A DNA stretch of 64,000 nt, taken from positions 90,546 through 154,545 of the forward strand of contig VTPC01090705.1 in NCBI GenBank assembly GCA_011009095.1, in the 5' to 3' direction. The stretch is from Ignelater luminosus (taxonomy: Eukaryota; Arthropoda; Insecta; Coleoptera; Elateridae). A program made the translations under genes and the position numbers. This document shows positions 1 to 10,350 of this stretch, piece after piece; positions within the stretch are counted from its first letter, which is position 1; every line of letters starts with the position of its first letter. Under the pieces are notes generated by a model that worked only from the letters and a program-made list of their open reading frames with translations, was not told the origin of the DNA and did no database searches.

Positions 1-1039
1 TGAAGGAGATCTTTTGATAGATCGATTTCTTTCATTCAGAGCGATACAGAGATAATACTTGTGGACATCCTGTCTGTTAGGAAGTTGGGAAGAAAGGTAG
101 AACTTGTAAAACTTTTTCTCTTTTTGGACAAATTACTTAGCTTTCCCCTGACAGTTGAGAGGAATTTCAGGTATTCTAGGTTGCTGGGCATTTTGTTTCC
201 CTTTATCTAATTCTTCTGAGAATAAGAACTCTGGTGCCTTATGGACTGCGTGGTTTGATATCGAATATTTCATTTTTGACATTTTTGGTATTTCAGCCAC
301 AATGAATATCGGACAAATTGAGATAAGGTAAGACTATCAAAGTAATCGTCGACTGACTCCCATTCTTGAACTTGCTGATACATGATCAAAGTAGATTTTT
401 AAAAGCTCTTTAAAAGCTGACAAAATGTCTAATAGGAACCGTATTGTGGTGGTAGAGAACAAGGTTCGTTTTTGATTAAAAAGAAAAAACAATATTTCCT
501 ATAGATTATTACCTAAGAAGAGACTTAAACCTGAATGTAGTAAGCTTTGTAGTGGTGGAGCCCCAAAAATTAGATTCAAATATAAATGCTATTGGGTCAG
601 ATGGATACTCATAAATAAAGCGACTCAAACTTGATTTTATAAACTCATCGAGCACCTAATAGGTCTGCATTGTTTTGAGAGAAAATTTTCTGGATACGTT
701 TCCAGCCAGAATTTGTTAGGATCAATGTAACTAAAACTGTAGTGATTTAAGGTCATTGGAGGATCCTTTTTGGGCCTCTTTTGAGCTGTCGTTGATATTA
801 TCAACTTCATATTTCATAATACATTGTTAGTGGATATTTTTAAATGTCCAAACGATGACTTTTTGAAAGTTATAGCTTTGGTTTAATTTCAAATGTTCTC
901 ATTTTCATTACTTGACAAATCATGATGTGACATTACATGATAAGTCATTTCGTAAGATTGTCTTTGTCCTTCCACATTTATTTCGTTTAGTTTTGTTTTT
1001 GAGTCAGTTTTTAGAAATAGGGAAGATGCCCATTTACAT
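1..1039. other. no feature recognised
   Basis: AT-rich high-complexity sequence with no open frame of note. It may include the 3' untranslated end of the minus-strand retroelement that follows, but no poly(A)/poly(T) boundary is visible. Confidence 0.4.
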
Positions 1040-3070
1040 GTACCTTAGAGTCGCAACTTTTGCACTGTCTTCATATCCTTCTTAATCTGTTCAGTCTTGT
1101 CCTGTGTGGCTTGCTGAGCTTCTTCCCAAGACAATCGTCTTTTTTCCGTTGCTCTCCTTACATCTTGTAGTCATGTCTTTCTTGGTCGGTCTTTAGTTCA
1201 TTATTCTGGCTTAAAATATCTGTCTCACTATATTATCGTCTCTCATTCTTTTCACGTGTCCGTACCATCGTAACTGACTTGCTTTTATCGTCAAGTTTTC
1301 TCTGTGTTGTGTTTTTATTATTATTTTCTACTTTTCTTACAAATTTTATTTTCAAGACTGTCATTTCCTTTCTCATGCTTCCTGTCAGTGTTTATGTCTT
1401 TGCTCCATGTATGAGTATTGGAGTCACTATCTTTTCCAGGACTTGTATTCTCGTTTCTTTAGGTTTCCATTCGTCTCTCTTTTATCTCTCTCTTATCTTC
1501 TGTTCTTTCATCTTCTGTGAGGTATTTAAATCTTTAAGTTTGCTCTAGTATCACTTTGTCTATTGGTGCTATAAGTTGTTTATTGATTCTGCCAATATTC
1601 ATTGTCTTTGTTTTGCTATGCTTATTCTCATGTTGAGTTTTTCTCAAGACTTCTTGTATATTTCTATATTCTTGTTCAGAGTATTTTCATCTTTTGCAAT
1701 GCACATAGTTCTGCGATTTCGATTTTCTTAATTTTCCAGATCCAACTTCGTGTTTTCTAGTCTCTTTTCTTGTTTATTGCCTTGTCTAGAACTAGAGAGA
1801 ATGACAGTCGGTTTAGAATGCATTCTGGTTTGACTTCTGAAGTTACTTGACAACTATCTGATTTATCCTGTCTTGTTCTTACATAATTATCAGTCTTTTT
1901 GTATAAATCTCGTGCGGCTCTCGTCTGTTAATTCTGTCAAAGGCCTGCTCTAGATCTCTAAAGCTTATAATGTATTCCTTTCTTCTTTAATTACTTTCTC
2001 TATTAATTGTATCAATATAAATACTGCGTCGTTTACCTCCCTATTGCATCGGAAGCCAGAGTGGATCTCTTCTAAAGTTTTCGCGTAATCTCTTCTCTAC
2101 AACCCTTGTCAATACTTTTGCTACTGTTAGTGTTATTCCTCTATAGTTCTGGCATTCTTTGCTATCTCCTTTTTTGTATAAAGAAGTTATAATTCCTGTT
2201 TGCCATTTTCCTTTCAAGGCTTTGTTCATTATCCATCTAAGTTGTTGTAGAGCAGATTCTGGTAGGGCTTTTATCATATCAGCCGTTATTGTGACTTGTG
2301 CTGAGGCTTTTCCTTTTTTCAATTTGTCTATTGCATCTCTTGACTCTTTCAAACTTCCTTTTCTTGTGTTCTACTGCTTTCACAGTACTACTTAAGTCTG
2401 AATCTTTATTTATTACATCTTTTCCTTCCAGTAGTTCTTTGAAATAGTCTCTCCATCTTCCCATTATTTTATCTTCTTCCTCTATCTTTAATGTTTGCTA
2501 CAGCTGGTGTCTTCTTCTGTCTCATAGCTTTTAGAGCCCCAAAGATAAGTTTTTGGTTACGATTATATGCGTCTTTCCGCGCTTTATTTTTCTCCTCTTT
2601 AACTATTCTCTTGACTGGTTTTTATGCATTTCGTAGTCTTTAGCATTTCCCGTGTAAAAATATTTTTTCCATTTACGTTTCTTATCTCTAACTGCCGTGT
2701 TCATTCTTTCTGTGCACCAGTTTGTCTTTTTCATAATTTCATTCATGATTCTTGTACTGTCGCAATCTTTTCGAGGAGCCGCTAGTATAGGACCGTTTAT
2801 TATCCAGAACTTCCTCAACATCTTTTTGAAACTGTTCCTTAATCTCATTATTTGGTTTTTGTTCTCTTTTTCTGTCTTCTTCCTGTTTCACTGTGGTAAT
2901 TCCCTATTTCTGGTCCTTGTCTCACATTTATATCTTGTACGTTTTTCCCCAGACTTCCTTGATTATTAGTCAATAATTAATAATTGACTTTTCATTTCCG
3001 CTAAGTATTTGTCTTGTTATTTTATTGTTTTTGCTGAAGTGCGTGTTTCCAATTTTTGGTCCGTTCTTCA
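1040..3070 (-). mobile_element. decayed RTE-like non-LTR retrotransposon (reverse transcriptase remnant)
   Basis: Read on the minus strand from 3070 down, conserved reverse transcriptase blocks appear in order but in different frames. The linker with KKTNWCTERMNTAVRDKKRKW lies at 2.6-2.85 kb. GRWRDYFKELLEG lies at 2.43-2.46 kb. KKGKASAQ...ITADMIK and SLYKKGDSKECQNYRGITL lie at 2.1-2.35 kb. FRDLEQAFDRIN, the first catalytic-Asp block, lies at 1924-1964, and a degraded LSFSLVLDKAIN block near 1.8 kb. The C-terminal QLRWYGHVKRMRDDN and RPRKTWLQDVRRA blocks lie at 1.1-1.3 kb. The YADD motif is not recognisable and several frameshifts separate the blocks, so the copy is dead. The KKGD...NYRGI and RWYGHV combination is typical of RTE-type elements in animals. 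The clade assignment is by motif memory only, and the 5' endonuclease part is missing or unrecognisable. Confidence 0.8.
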
Positions 3071-3839
3071 AGCAAAATTATTCTTTTCCCGCTTATTATT
3101 TTTTTGCTATTCCTCAATATTTTATGGCCCACTATCTGTGTTTAGAAATTGTAACAGTCTTTGAACACGAGGAAAATTGGCCGATTGCAGAAAGCTGACT
3201 CAAAAGTAGATAATTTTGAATAACCCCCACACCTAAACTTGTTTGACATCAAGTCTTAAACGTCAGTAGAACAATGGATAAATTAAATCAAGCAACTAGA
3301 ATGGGACAGAACTAGTAGGAAACAGACAATACAACAGCTTTACGTCTTCGCAAAATTGGAAAACCTAAGACTCAAACGACTTAGTTTCTCTTTCTTAGAT
3401 TGTTTCTATCATTTGACCAAAGCTCTACAAGAATCAGGTTATTGGGTTCAGATAGCGAAAAAGACACTGAACAGTAGATGATATCAGTTCATGAGAATTC
3501 GTATGTGAGATGCAAGAAGTTGAACAAAAGTTCTTCGCCGGTTCACTGATTTGTCATACAAGTTGTTGCCCATGACTGAATTTCAAGTGATCTCAAAACA
3601 ATTCTCATCTGAACTGCTCAGGCTACTCTGACAGACTCAATAGAAACTTGCCATTATTATCTGACATTATTTAACAAAACCGTGACAAAATTACTGCAGT
3701 CTGAATTCTTGGAAAAGCAAAATGCAAAGTTTGCTATTCTATGTACTTAAACATAAGCTTTGAAAATTATTTATTAAGAATTAAAAAATACAATTATGAT
3801 TCAAAGTAGGCACAGTTGTGATCTATCATGAGATATGCT
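3071..3839. other. no feature recognised
   Basis: Intronic AT-rich sequence. No coding motif or clear repeat was seen. It could include the worn 5' part of the RTE-like copy. Confidence 0.35.
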
Positions 3840-4860
3840 ATTTCGTGGGCAAAAGATCAATGCCTCAGGCATAGAATGTCTGGGGTTTAAAGGCAAAATA
3901 CAATCTGAGATGCTCTCGGATCTGCTTAATATTGGTTGAGTGTACACCAGTTAGGGAATAAGCTAGAGGCCCAACCAGGTGGTAATCTGATAGGTCACAG
4001 TCAAGACTGTACGGTGAGTGAATGAGACATTCAATTTTCGTAGGATTGCATTCGAAACATACGGCTTAGCATTATCTTGCTGAAAGACCACCCTACGGCA
4101 GAAGTGACTAGCTAGACCAGGAGAGCAAAGTGTTTGCTGGACACAATCAAGTTGGGCACGATAGTGCTCAGAGTTTATAGCTTGACCGTTAGGGACAAGT
4201 TCCCAGTGCATCGCCCTACCGCGCCATTACCAAATTGCTAGCAGGCCAGTCGGGTTTTGGCACCTACCTGGCTTGCTGTCCGGGAGTAAGCCACTGTATC
4301 TTGTTGATGAAATTCTTAGACAGCACCCACTTCTCATCACAAGTCACTACCCGATCCAGAAATGGGGCTTCCTGTTGACGCTGGGCGTCCATCAGACGAT
4401 CATTCTGTCGATTTGCATATGTGAACAGTAGAAGTCAGCAGCCAATACACGGGTGCTCAGAGTTGGCTCGGCTTGGATGGCAGCGAGTACTGCCTGCTCA
4501 TCGATAACTGGCGCCCATCCTGACCTCGGTTTGCCTTTGAGCGTTTGCTGCTTTTGCCTGAGCTTGCGGAACCCCCGCTACATGAGAGATAACTCCTGGG
4601 CCCTTCGCATGAGTTATATTGTGCCATACTTGTTTATGCTAGGTATGTGTGGCAGGAATCAAATTCGTACTTGATTAGATTACGGATCTCGTCTTTTGAA
4701 ACCTTCATTCATAAAAATCGTGAGTGCGATATCAAATGAAAGAGCATCGAATGTTCTATCACATGATAAAAGAATTGGGTCAAAGTGTTGCTTAGTTTCC
4801 GAGATATGAATTTTTAAAAAATAGTTAAAAACGGGTATCAAAACTAATGTTACACCCTAA
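3840..4860 (-). pseudogene. mariner-family transposase remnant A
   Basis: On the minus strand, from near 4710 downward, the pieces of a Tc1/mariner DD34D transposase are present in shifting frames. The N-terminal start MKVSKDEIRNLIKYEF lies near 4.7 kb. The second helix-turn-helix region lies at 4.4-4.53 kb (GKPRSGWAP, VIDEQAVLAAIQAEPTLSTR). TCDEKWVL, holding the first catalytic Asp, lies near 4.34 kb. FQQDNAKPY, holding the second Asp, lies near 4.08 kb. A worn SDYHL block with the third Asp lies near 3.98 kb, and the C-terminal end FKPQTFYA-GIDLL near 3.87 kb. Stops and frameshifts interrupt it throughout. I could not match terminal inverted repeats, so the outer limits are approximate. It is a different lineage from the mariner at 55.2 kb. 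Confidence 0.8.
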
Positions 4861-7199
4861 GTATTATAATAGTTTTGAAGACCGCGCATTTATAGCTCGT
4901 ACTCAAAAATCTTACTGGATCAGTAAGCAGGTAACTTTGTTGTTCCTTTAGTTGTTGATCATCTAATTCCTCTCTATTACCTCTTCGCATATCTTCAATA
5001 GAGTGGTCAGCAAAATAACTCTTCTGCTTCTGAGCTTCTATGCCCATCTCTCACTCAATAAATCTTCCGTATCCCGACATCAATGTCACAGTCATATTTT
5101 AGATCATATGCGTAATAATTTGATCGAACCCAAAAGCCTTCCTATTTGGCAACATTTAACTAACAGCCTCTTCTGTCTCTTCTATTCCAATTCGCAATTC
5201 CTTTTAATCAGCATCCCTGAAAATACTTTTTCTATTTTTTCCTCCAGGCTCTATATTATCCTTTCTTTTAGTTTTTAGGGTTGAGTCTATGTCGTCTTCC
5301 TTTCCTTATGCTCTTCATCATCCTACAAAATAATTTCTGTTTTGCCTCAATATCTTCTTCAATTTGTCTTCAAAATATTTTTGTTTTTATAGGCTACATT
5401 ATTATTTGACTTCTAGCTCAGAGCTTTCTACTTTAGGGAATGATTGATCAAATCAGAATTTTATATGTGTCTAGATTAACTCTGAGTTTTTCTAGCTTTA
5501 CTCAATATCATTTGGGAATCTTTAAAAACATTTTTAGCCAATTTAACGCAAGTATCAGATTTTTCAAGGTAGCCTTACTTTTATAGTGACTAGTTTCCTG
5601 TAGAATCGTTTCTCTCAGCTTGATATCATATAGCTCTATGACCCTGGCGCTGTCGTTCTTCTCAGGCTTACATTAGCAGTCCGCCAGATAAATCATTAGT
5701 GTGAAGGGTTTGTATCTGATTTCTACCTCGACTGGTTTGGGTATCCCAGGATCGACACCAAGATGCTAGAGTGCTTTCCACATGTAATTATTAATTTCCG
5801 GAACTTGCACGCCTTTACGCGTGAAAGTAATATTGGGCTGCGGTGGTCGTCACCACTAAGAGAGAAGTTTCGCAAAGAGATAAAGATTTTGATTATTGGA
5901 TTACAGTTTTCAAAGATCTAATTGTCTAGATTTCTCTGATCCATTATGAAAGTTTAAAAAGAAACCTAACAATCTTCAATTGGACAATTAATTGTCTCAG
6001 CAAGCATGAATAGTTTTAACATGGCTTGATTTATCTTTCTGTTAATTCACTGTATGGAAGCTTAATTGTATATGCAAATTTTGTTAGCATTTAATTTTTA
6101 CAATCCTGAAGATTAAGAAAGAAATCAGATCATGAACGAATTCAACTGACTTATGGCAAAATTTAAAGACAAATTTTATAAACACCCTGTGTAAATCTAA
6201 TAATTAATATCTGTCTTTTCTTATTTTCAAATCCTAAGCAAAGAGAAATTGCACAACAACATAATAGATTCGGGGCGTCGCATATTCGTCACAGTACCAT
6301 CGTTTAAAATTGCTTATTCCAATTCACGGGACAGAGAAATTAGTCTGTTTAAAATAAACATGCGTAGATGAATGTACTGTTTGTCAAATAAATGTAGCGT
6401 TGGAATCGCAGCCAGATGAAATATTATTTCCGAGGGAGCAGTTTTTTCTTATTGTTATTAATCTTCTTTAAACATTTATTTTTTTCGGTTTTTGTAAACA
6501 TCAATCTTTTCAGGTTTCACTTTTTCAAGTCAACGTAAAAAGAATTGAATTTTATTATCCACATGTACTGGTAATAATAAAATCGGCCATTTTGTCTTCC
6601 AAGTCCGATCGATCACCAAACAACAATAGCACGGAGAGAGAAAGCATACATAATACTACATACAGTAAAATGTGGTGGTGCGTAGTGTTATATACAGTAC
6701 ATAGTAGTAGCAACTTGGTAAAATTCGTAGCGAGGAGGAGAGGGATCTCCATGGCAATCAGTCAGTCCACAGTCATTTCTCATCGTGAACATTCCGACAC
6801 AGACGCCTTCAGCAATTAGCAGAAATAGAAATAGTCGCTAGACTCAAACGATGCTTTGTACAGTCGCCCATGCACAACTACATATGAGATTTTGACGCGA
6901 TAAACGAAGAAAAATTGTGCTGGAGATAAATTAGGTTTTAGTTTAAGGAAAAAAAAGGGAACGTGCACAGCGATAGAATTAATTACTAATATGACAGAGT
7001 TCAATTTATTTTAGCGAGTTTGACAGGAAAATTATTAAGGGTAACTTCTGGATTTTTTTTAAATTATTGAAATAAACTTCCCGAAGCTTTTCAGAATGAA
7101 TTGAATCTGTTTACGAATTTCAAAAGCAACCACAAATAATAATCATTTGGACGTTTGTATACGTATAAGATATATGCGTATCAGGAAAAAAAAAGTAGA
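4861..7199. other. intronic sequence; possible worn retroelement pieces, otherwise nothing firm
   Basis: At 4.85-5.4 kb the minus strand gives Lys/Glu-rich peptide pieces (for example EELDDQQLKEQQ), reminiscent of the coiled-coil ORF1-type part of some non-LTR elements, but this is too weak to name. At 5.64-5.88 kb there is a GC-richer high-complexity block. At 6.54-6.83 kb lies another balanced-composition block. No gene was recognised. Confidence 0.3.
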
Positions 7200-7450
7200 A
7201 CTGAAAATGATGAATTCTCAGTCCGTGTAAGCACAGCCGGTAAGTCAAGGATCGTCGCATGCATCATGCGGCCCGTTTGAACTCCCGTAAGTGATTCCTT
7301 GAACGACGTCCGCGGACTTTACTAATTGCGCGTTTTCCTTTTACACACCGTCAGCCTTTTATATTTTTGCACTGTACATTGAAAGATTTGCGCCTCGAGA
7401 TGTGAAAAGCGTGCTAAAGAAATTAGGAAATGTAGTGGAAAGTTGTTTAG
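7200..7450. promoter_or_regulatory. candidate conserved noncoding block (composition only)
   Basis: A block of balanced base composition stands out in AT-rich intron. It includes a GCATGCATCATGC near-palindrome at about 7257 and CG-containing stretches (GACGTCCGCGGAC). There is no ORF of interest. I infer a possible enhancer of the host gene; nothing in the sequence proves it. Confidence 0.2.
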
Positions 7451-8039
7451 ATGGGTTTTCTTTCTGGTTTTTTTGTTTTTGAGTTCTGAAATAGATTTTC
7501 ACTTTTCTCCTTTGCCTACTTTAATATTAGCTTATTCGTAAGTGAAATTTAATTTTCTCACTTGCAGAAAAATTCTTGAAATTGTAGAGCGATACTGCAT
7601 TCCATCTACCAGAAAGAAACATTCTTGAAATTCTTCTGAGTGGCAAAAACCTGAGATGATAAACACTACCGTAACAGACGAAATAAGTTCAGCCAAAATC
7701 AAAATATTGAATATACCACCTCATTTTCAATCTCTATTGCTCTTTGAGAACAGCAGACCTTGCAACCTGAAAAGTAAATTGCAAGCGTTATCATCAACAT
7801 GTGGATTTTGGGGTGAAAACAACTACGATTTTCTTCTTTTAATTAGTCATCTAAACATTTATACGTAAGAGAAGGAAAACCAAAATGGATTTAATACGAA
7901 CTCAATAATGTCACATTACCTCGGACAGTACTTGCACTGTCCGATTGCAAGTGAAAAACTAAGCATAAGTGCTAAAGAGAAACTAATAATTGATGTTAGA
8001 TCATAAATATGAACTCAAACAAAAGTGAAAAGCGTTCCG
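7451..8039. other. no feature recognised
   Basis: AT-rich sequence. A 70-residue open frame at 7656-7868 has no recognisable motif. It could be the leading part of the jockey-like remnant that follows. Confidence 0.3.
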
Positions 8040-9120
8040 TGGAATATTGTAGTTGGTTACCCAAAAGGAATACGCACGTAACAAAATTGAAGATTTACAG
8101 ACACCCCAACAAATTTATTGGAAAATTGACCAAAATCACCTTGGATCATACGCAGAATTAAAATCATTCAGCTCAACATTCCATTCAATTGGACACCTAG
8201 ATTCTTCTTCTAATTGCATGTTTGTATCAAGACAACTTGAATTGTTCCCATCCCGTTTTTAAAGTTCTTTGCAAGCAAGTCATCTTAGTCCAACATGCAA
8301 AGCAAGCAAACACAACACTTTAATTACAGAATTCGAGCCTAGATTACCGTCACTGCGTCAAATTCTGCCAGAAATATTACCAACAATTGCATTTTATCCC
8401 ACAACTAAACAAACATCTTTGCTGATGTCCTGAGAAAAGTCCATCAACCTCCAGATGAACTCCTGTCCAAGTCCCTTGCCCATTAGTTTGCTAAGACACA
8501 GACAACCAAGCGACCGAACTCCTGCTGGGCGTCATGAGTCAAATCTTAGAGGAGGAAACAAAACATTAGCATCCTTCCTGTCACTTTCTGACACATACAG
8601 TCGTCATAATCTTCACACCCTGCAAACTTTCCACGGCCCAACTTCCTACAAGTCTATCATTCTGTTGAACGTTATCGGTCAAACTTCCAAGAGAATATTG
8701 ACCAATAGACTCTGAAAGTTCCCGAACAGCCATTGCCCTGAATCTCTAACACTACGTCGTGACCACGTTTCGTGATGACTAGTACGAGAGGCTTCTTCAC
8801 AAGCTTTTCAAGCAGTCGAGATTCAGTTCCTATTCGTAGCAGTAATCTGTTCGCCAATCAAAATCGCCTGTTTGGCTTTGTGCACAATGTATATGCTGCT
8901 AGCTGGCGTTTCCCAAGATTTCATCCTCTCGCCCCTTTTATTCATTTTCGGTCTGTTGCAATTCGCCGTATGGGTGACGTCAATCTCCATTACGAAAAAT
9001 CGAGAATCCTGACGTTCCAACTACTTAAGACAACTGTAATTTTAGTTCTGAAAACCTACAGACAACTAACGGTATCCTTTTCGGTTACAGCAGATAGACA
9101 GAATCAGCCAGAATTGACCC
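8040..9120 (+). mobile_element. decayed jockey-like non-LTR reverse transcriptase remnant
   Basis: On the plus strand, the peptide SYKSIILLNVIGQTSKRIL at about 8647-8712 matches the SYRPISLLPVLGK...EK block of jockey/CR1-type reverse transcriptases. About 260 bp later, AGVSQDFILSPLLF at about 8900-8940 matches the G-VPQGS-LSPLLF block. Frames change between the two and stops are frequent. The YADD box after the second block is not preserved. Residues upstream (8.05-8.26 kb) are probably the linker between endonuclease and RT, but they are not diagnostic. The remnant runs directly into the composite GC-rich repeat at about 9.12 kb, so its 3' end is missing or buried. The family is by motif only. 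Confidence 0.65.
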
Positions 9121-10350
9121 AACAGATTAGAGGCCTGCACGGGTTGGGTTTTCTAGTCAGGTCAATTTAAAAATCCGGTCAGTCGGGCATTTTCTGGTCT
9201 TTCGAGCTGTTCCGTCTTGTCGATCCTGTCAAATCGTTAGAGCCTGTCGGACCTTTTGAATTTTCCGGTCCTTCAGGCTTCTCGTGTTTGTCGGCCCGTT
9301 AGAACTTCTCGGACCTGCTGGATTATTCGGCCTGTCAGGCTTTTTGGACTTCTCGGCATCTCGGGTTTATCGTCCTGTTAGGATCTCTCGGGCCTATCGG
9401 GCCGTTCAGGCATGTTCAATCTTTTGGACTTTCTCGGCCCTTCGGGCTTCTCGTGTCTCTCTGGCTGTTCGGATCTCTTGGACCTATCGGACCGTTCGGG
9501 CCTTTTGGACTTTTTGGCCCTTCGGATTTCTCGAGTCTGTCAGGCTAGTCAAGACTCTTGGCTCGTTAAACCGTTTGAGCCTCTCAGTCCTCACTTTAAC
9601 AGCTTATCGGATTTTACGGGCTTGCATCGGGTCAACCGGACTGCCCGAATCTTTGCGGCTGTTCGGGTGTGTTGAGTCGCGCTTTTCGGCCCTAACGGGC
9701 TTGTCAGGCTGTTCGGTTTGTCGAACTTTTGTACTGATACAAAGCGAACCGAGATCGTTTTCGTACTGACTCGAATGGGTTATCTTCGTACTGAACCACA
9801 CCGAAGGATTGTCGTGCTGACTTTGACAGACTGTTAGTTTCGTACTGACCCGACAAGCGTTATTTTCATATTGAACCGAAAAGCAAGATTTTCATACTAC
9901 ACCGGATCGAGAACTCCTTCTTACTGTGTCAGAAGGGCGCTATTTTCCTACGGAAATTTTATATTAAACTGAAGCGGAAGAGTTGCGTACTGTACCGTAA
10001 AACCCTGCACGAGCTGGATTTCTTAATCGGGCCTTTGTGCGACGCTGTCCAAAGCTCAAGTTTAGATCGAGTCAGGTCTCAGTTTAAAATTCTATCGGGC
10101 TTCCTGAACCTAGATCGGGACAATCGGGCTTGTCCAGTTGTGCGATCTTATTGGGCTTCTCCAGCTTCTCGAGCGTGTCGGGCCTTTCGATCCCATCGGG
10201 TCGTTCGGACGTCTGAACCTGTAAGGTATGCCAAGCCTAGTGAGCAGTTCTTTTGGTCTTTTCGGGCTAATCAAGAAGTTATCCAGTTTTTTCGAGCCGC
10301 GTGTAGTTTAATTCCAGTCAGGCCGGGACTGAAAATTTTGGCCCGTGTGT
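9121..10350 (+). repeat. composite GC-rich dispersed repeat, copy A (two head segments)
   Basis: Four parts follow each other. First, a head-like start with CCTGCACGGGTTGGG lies at about 9136. Second, at 9.2-9.7 kb, there are short degenerate tandem units built on TCGG(G/A)C with frequent small inverted repeats such as GGCCCTTCGGGC. Third, at 9.72-9.99 kb, there is a module of TTTTCGTACTGA-like subrepeats spaced about 25-50 bp apart. Fourth, a second head at about 9998 (CCCTGCACGAGCTGG, then CAGTTTAAAATTCTATCGGGC) leads into more CGGGC units and ends near GGCCCGTGTG at 10345. Two frames stay open for 87-161 codons only because of the tandem composition; no protein is proposed. The module order matches the copies at 32.6 kb and, inverted, at 57 kb. 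Confidence 0.85.

Noticed and set aside
9420..9460. UUCG tetraloop hairpins in GGCCCTTCGGGC
   Set aside because: The pairing that gives the longest stem uses a 3-nt loop (GCCC-TTC-GGGC). A closing C-UUCG-G would leave only two pairs before a mismatch, so the special tetraloop is not supported.
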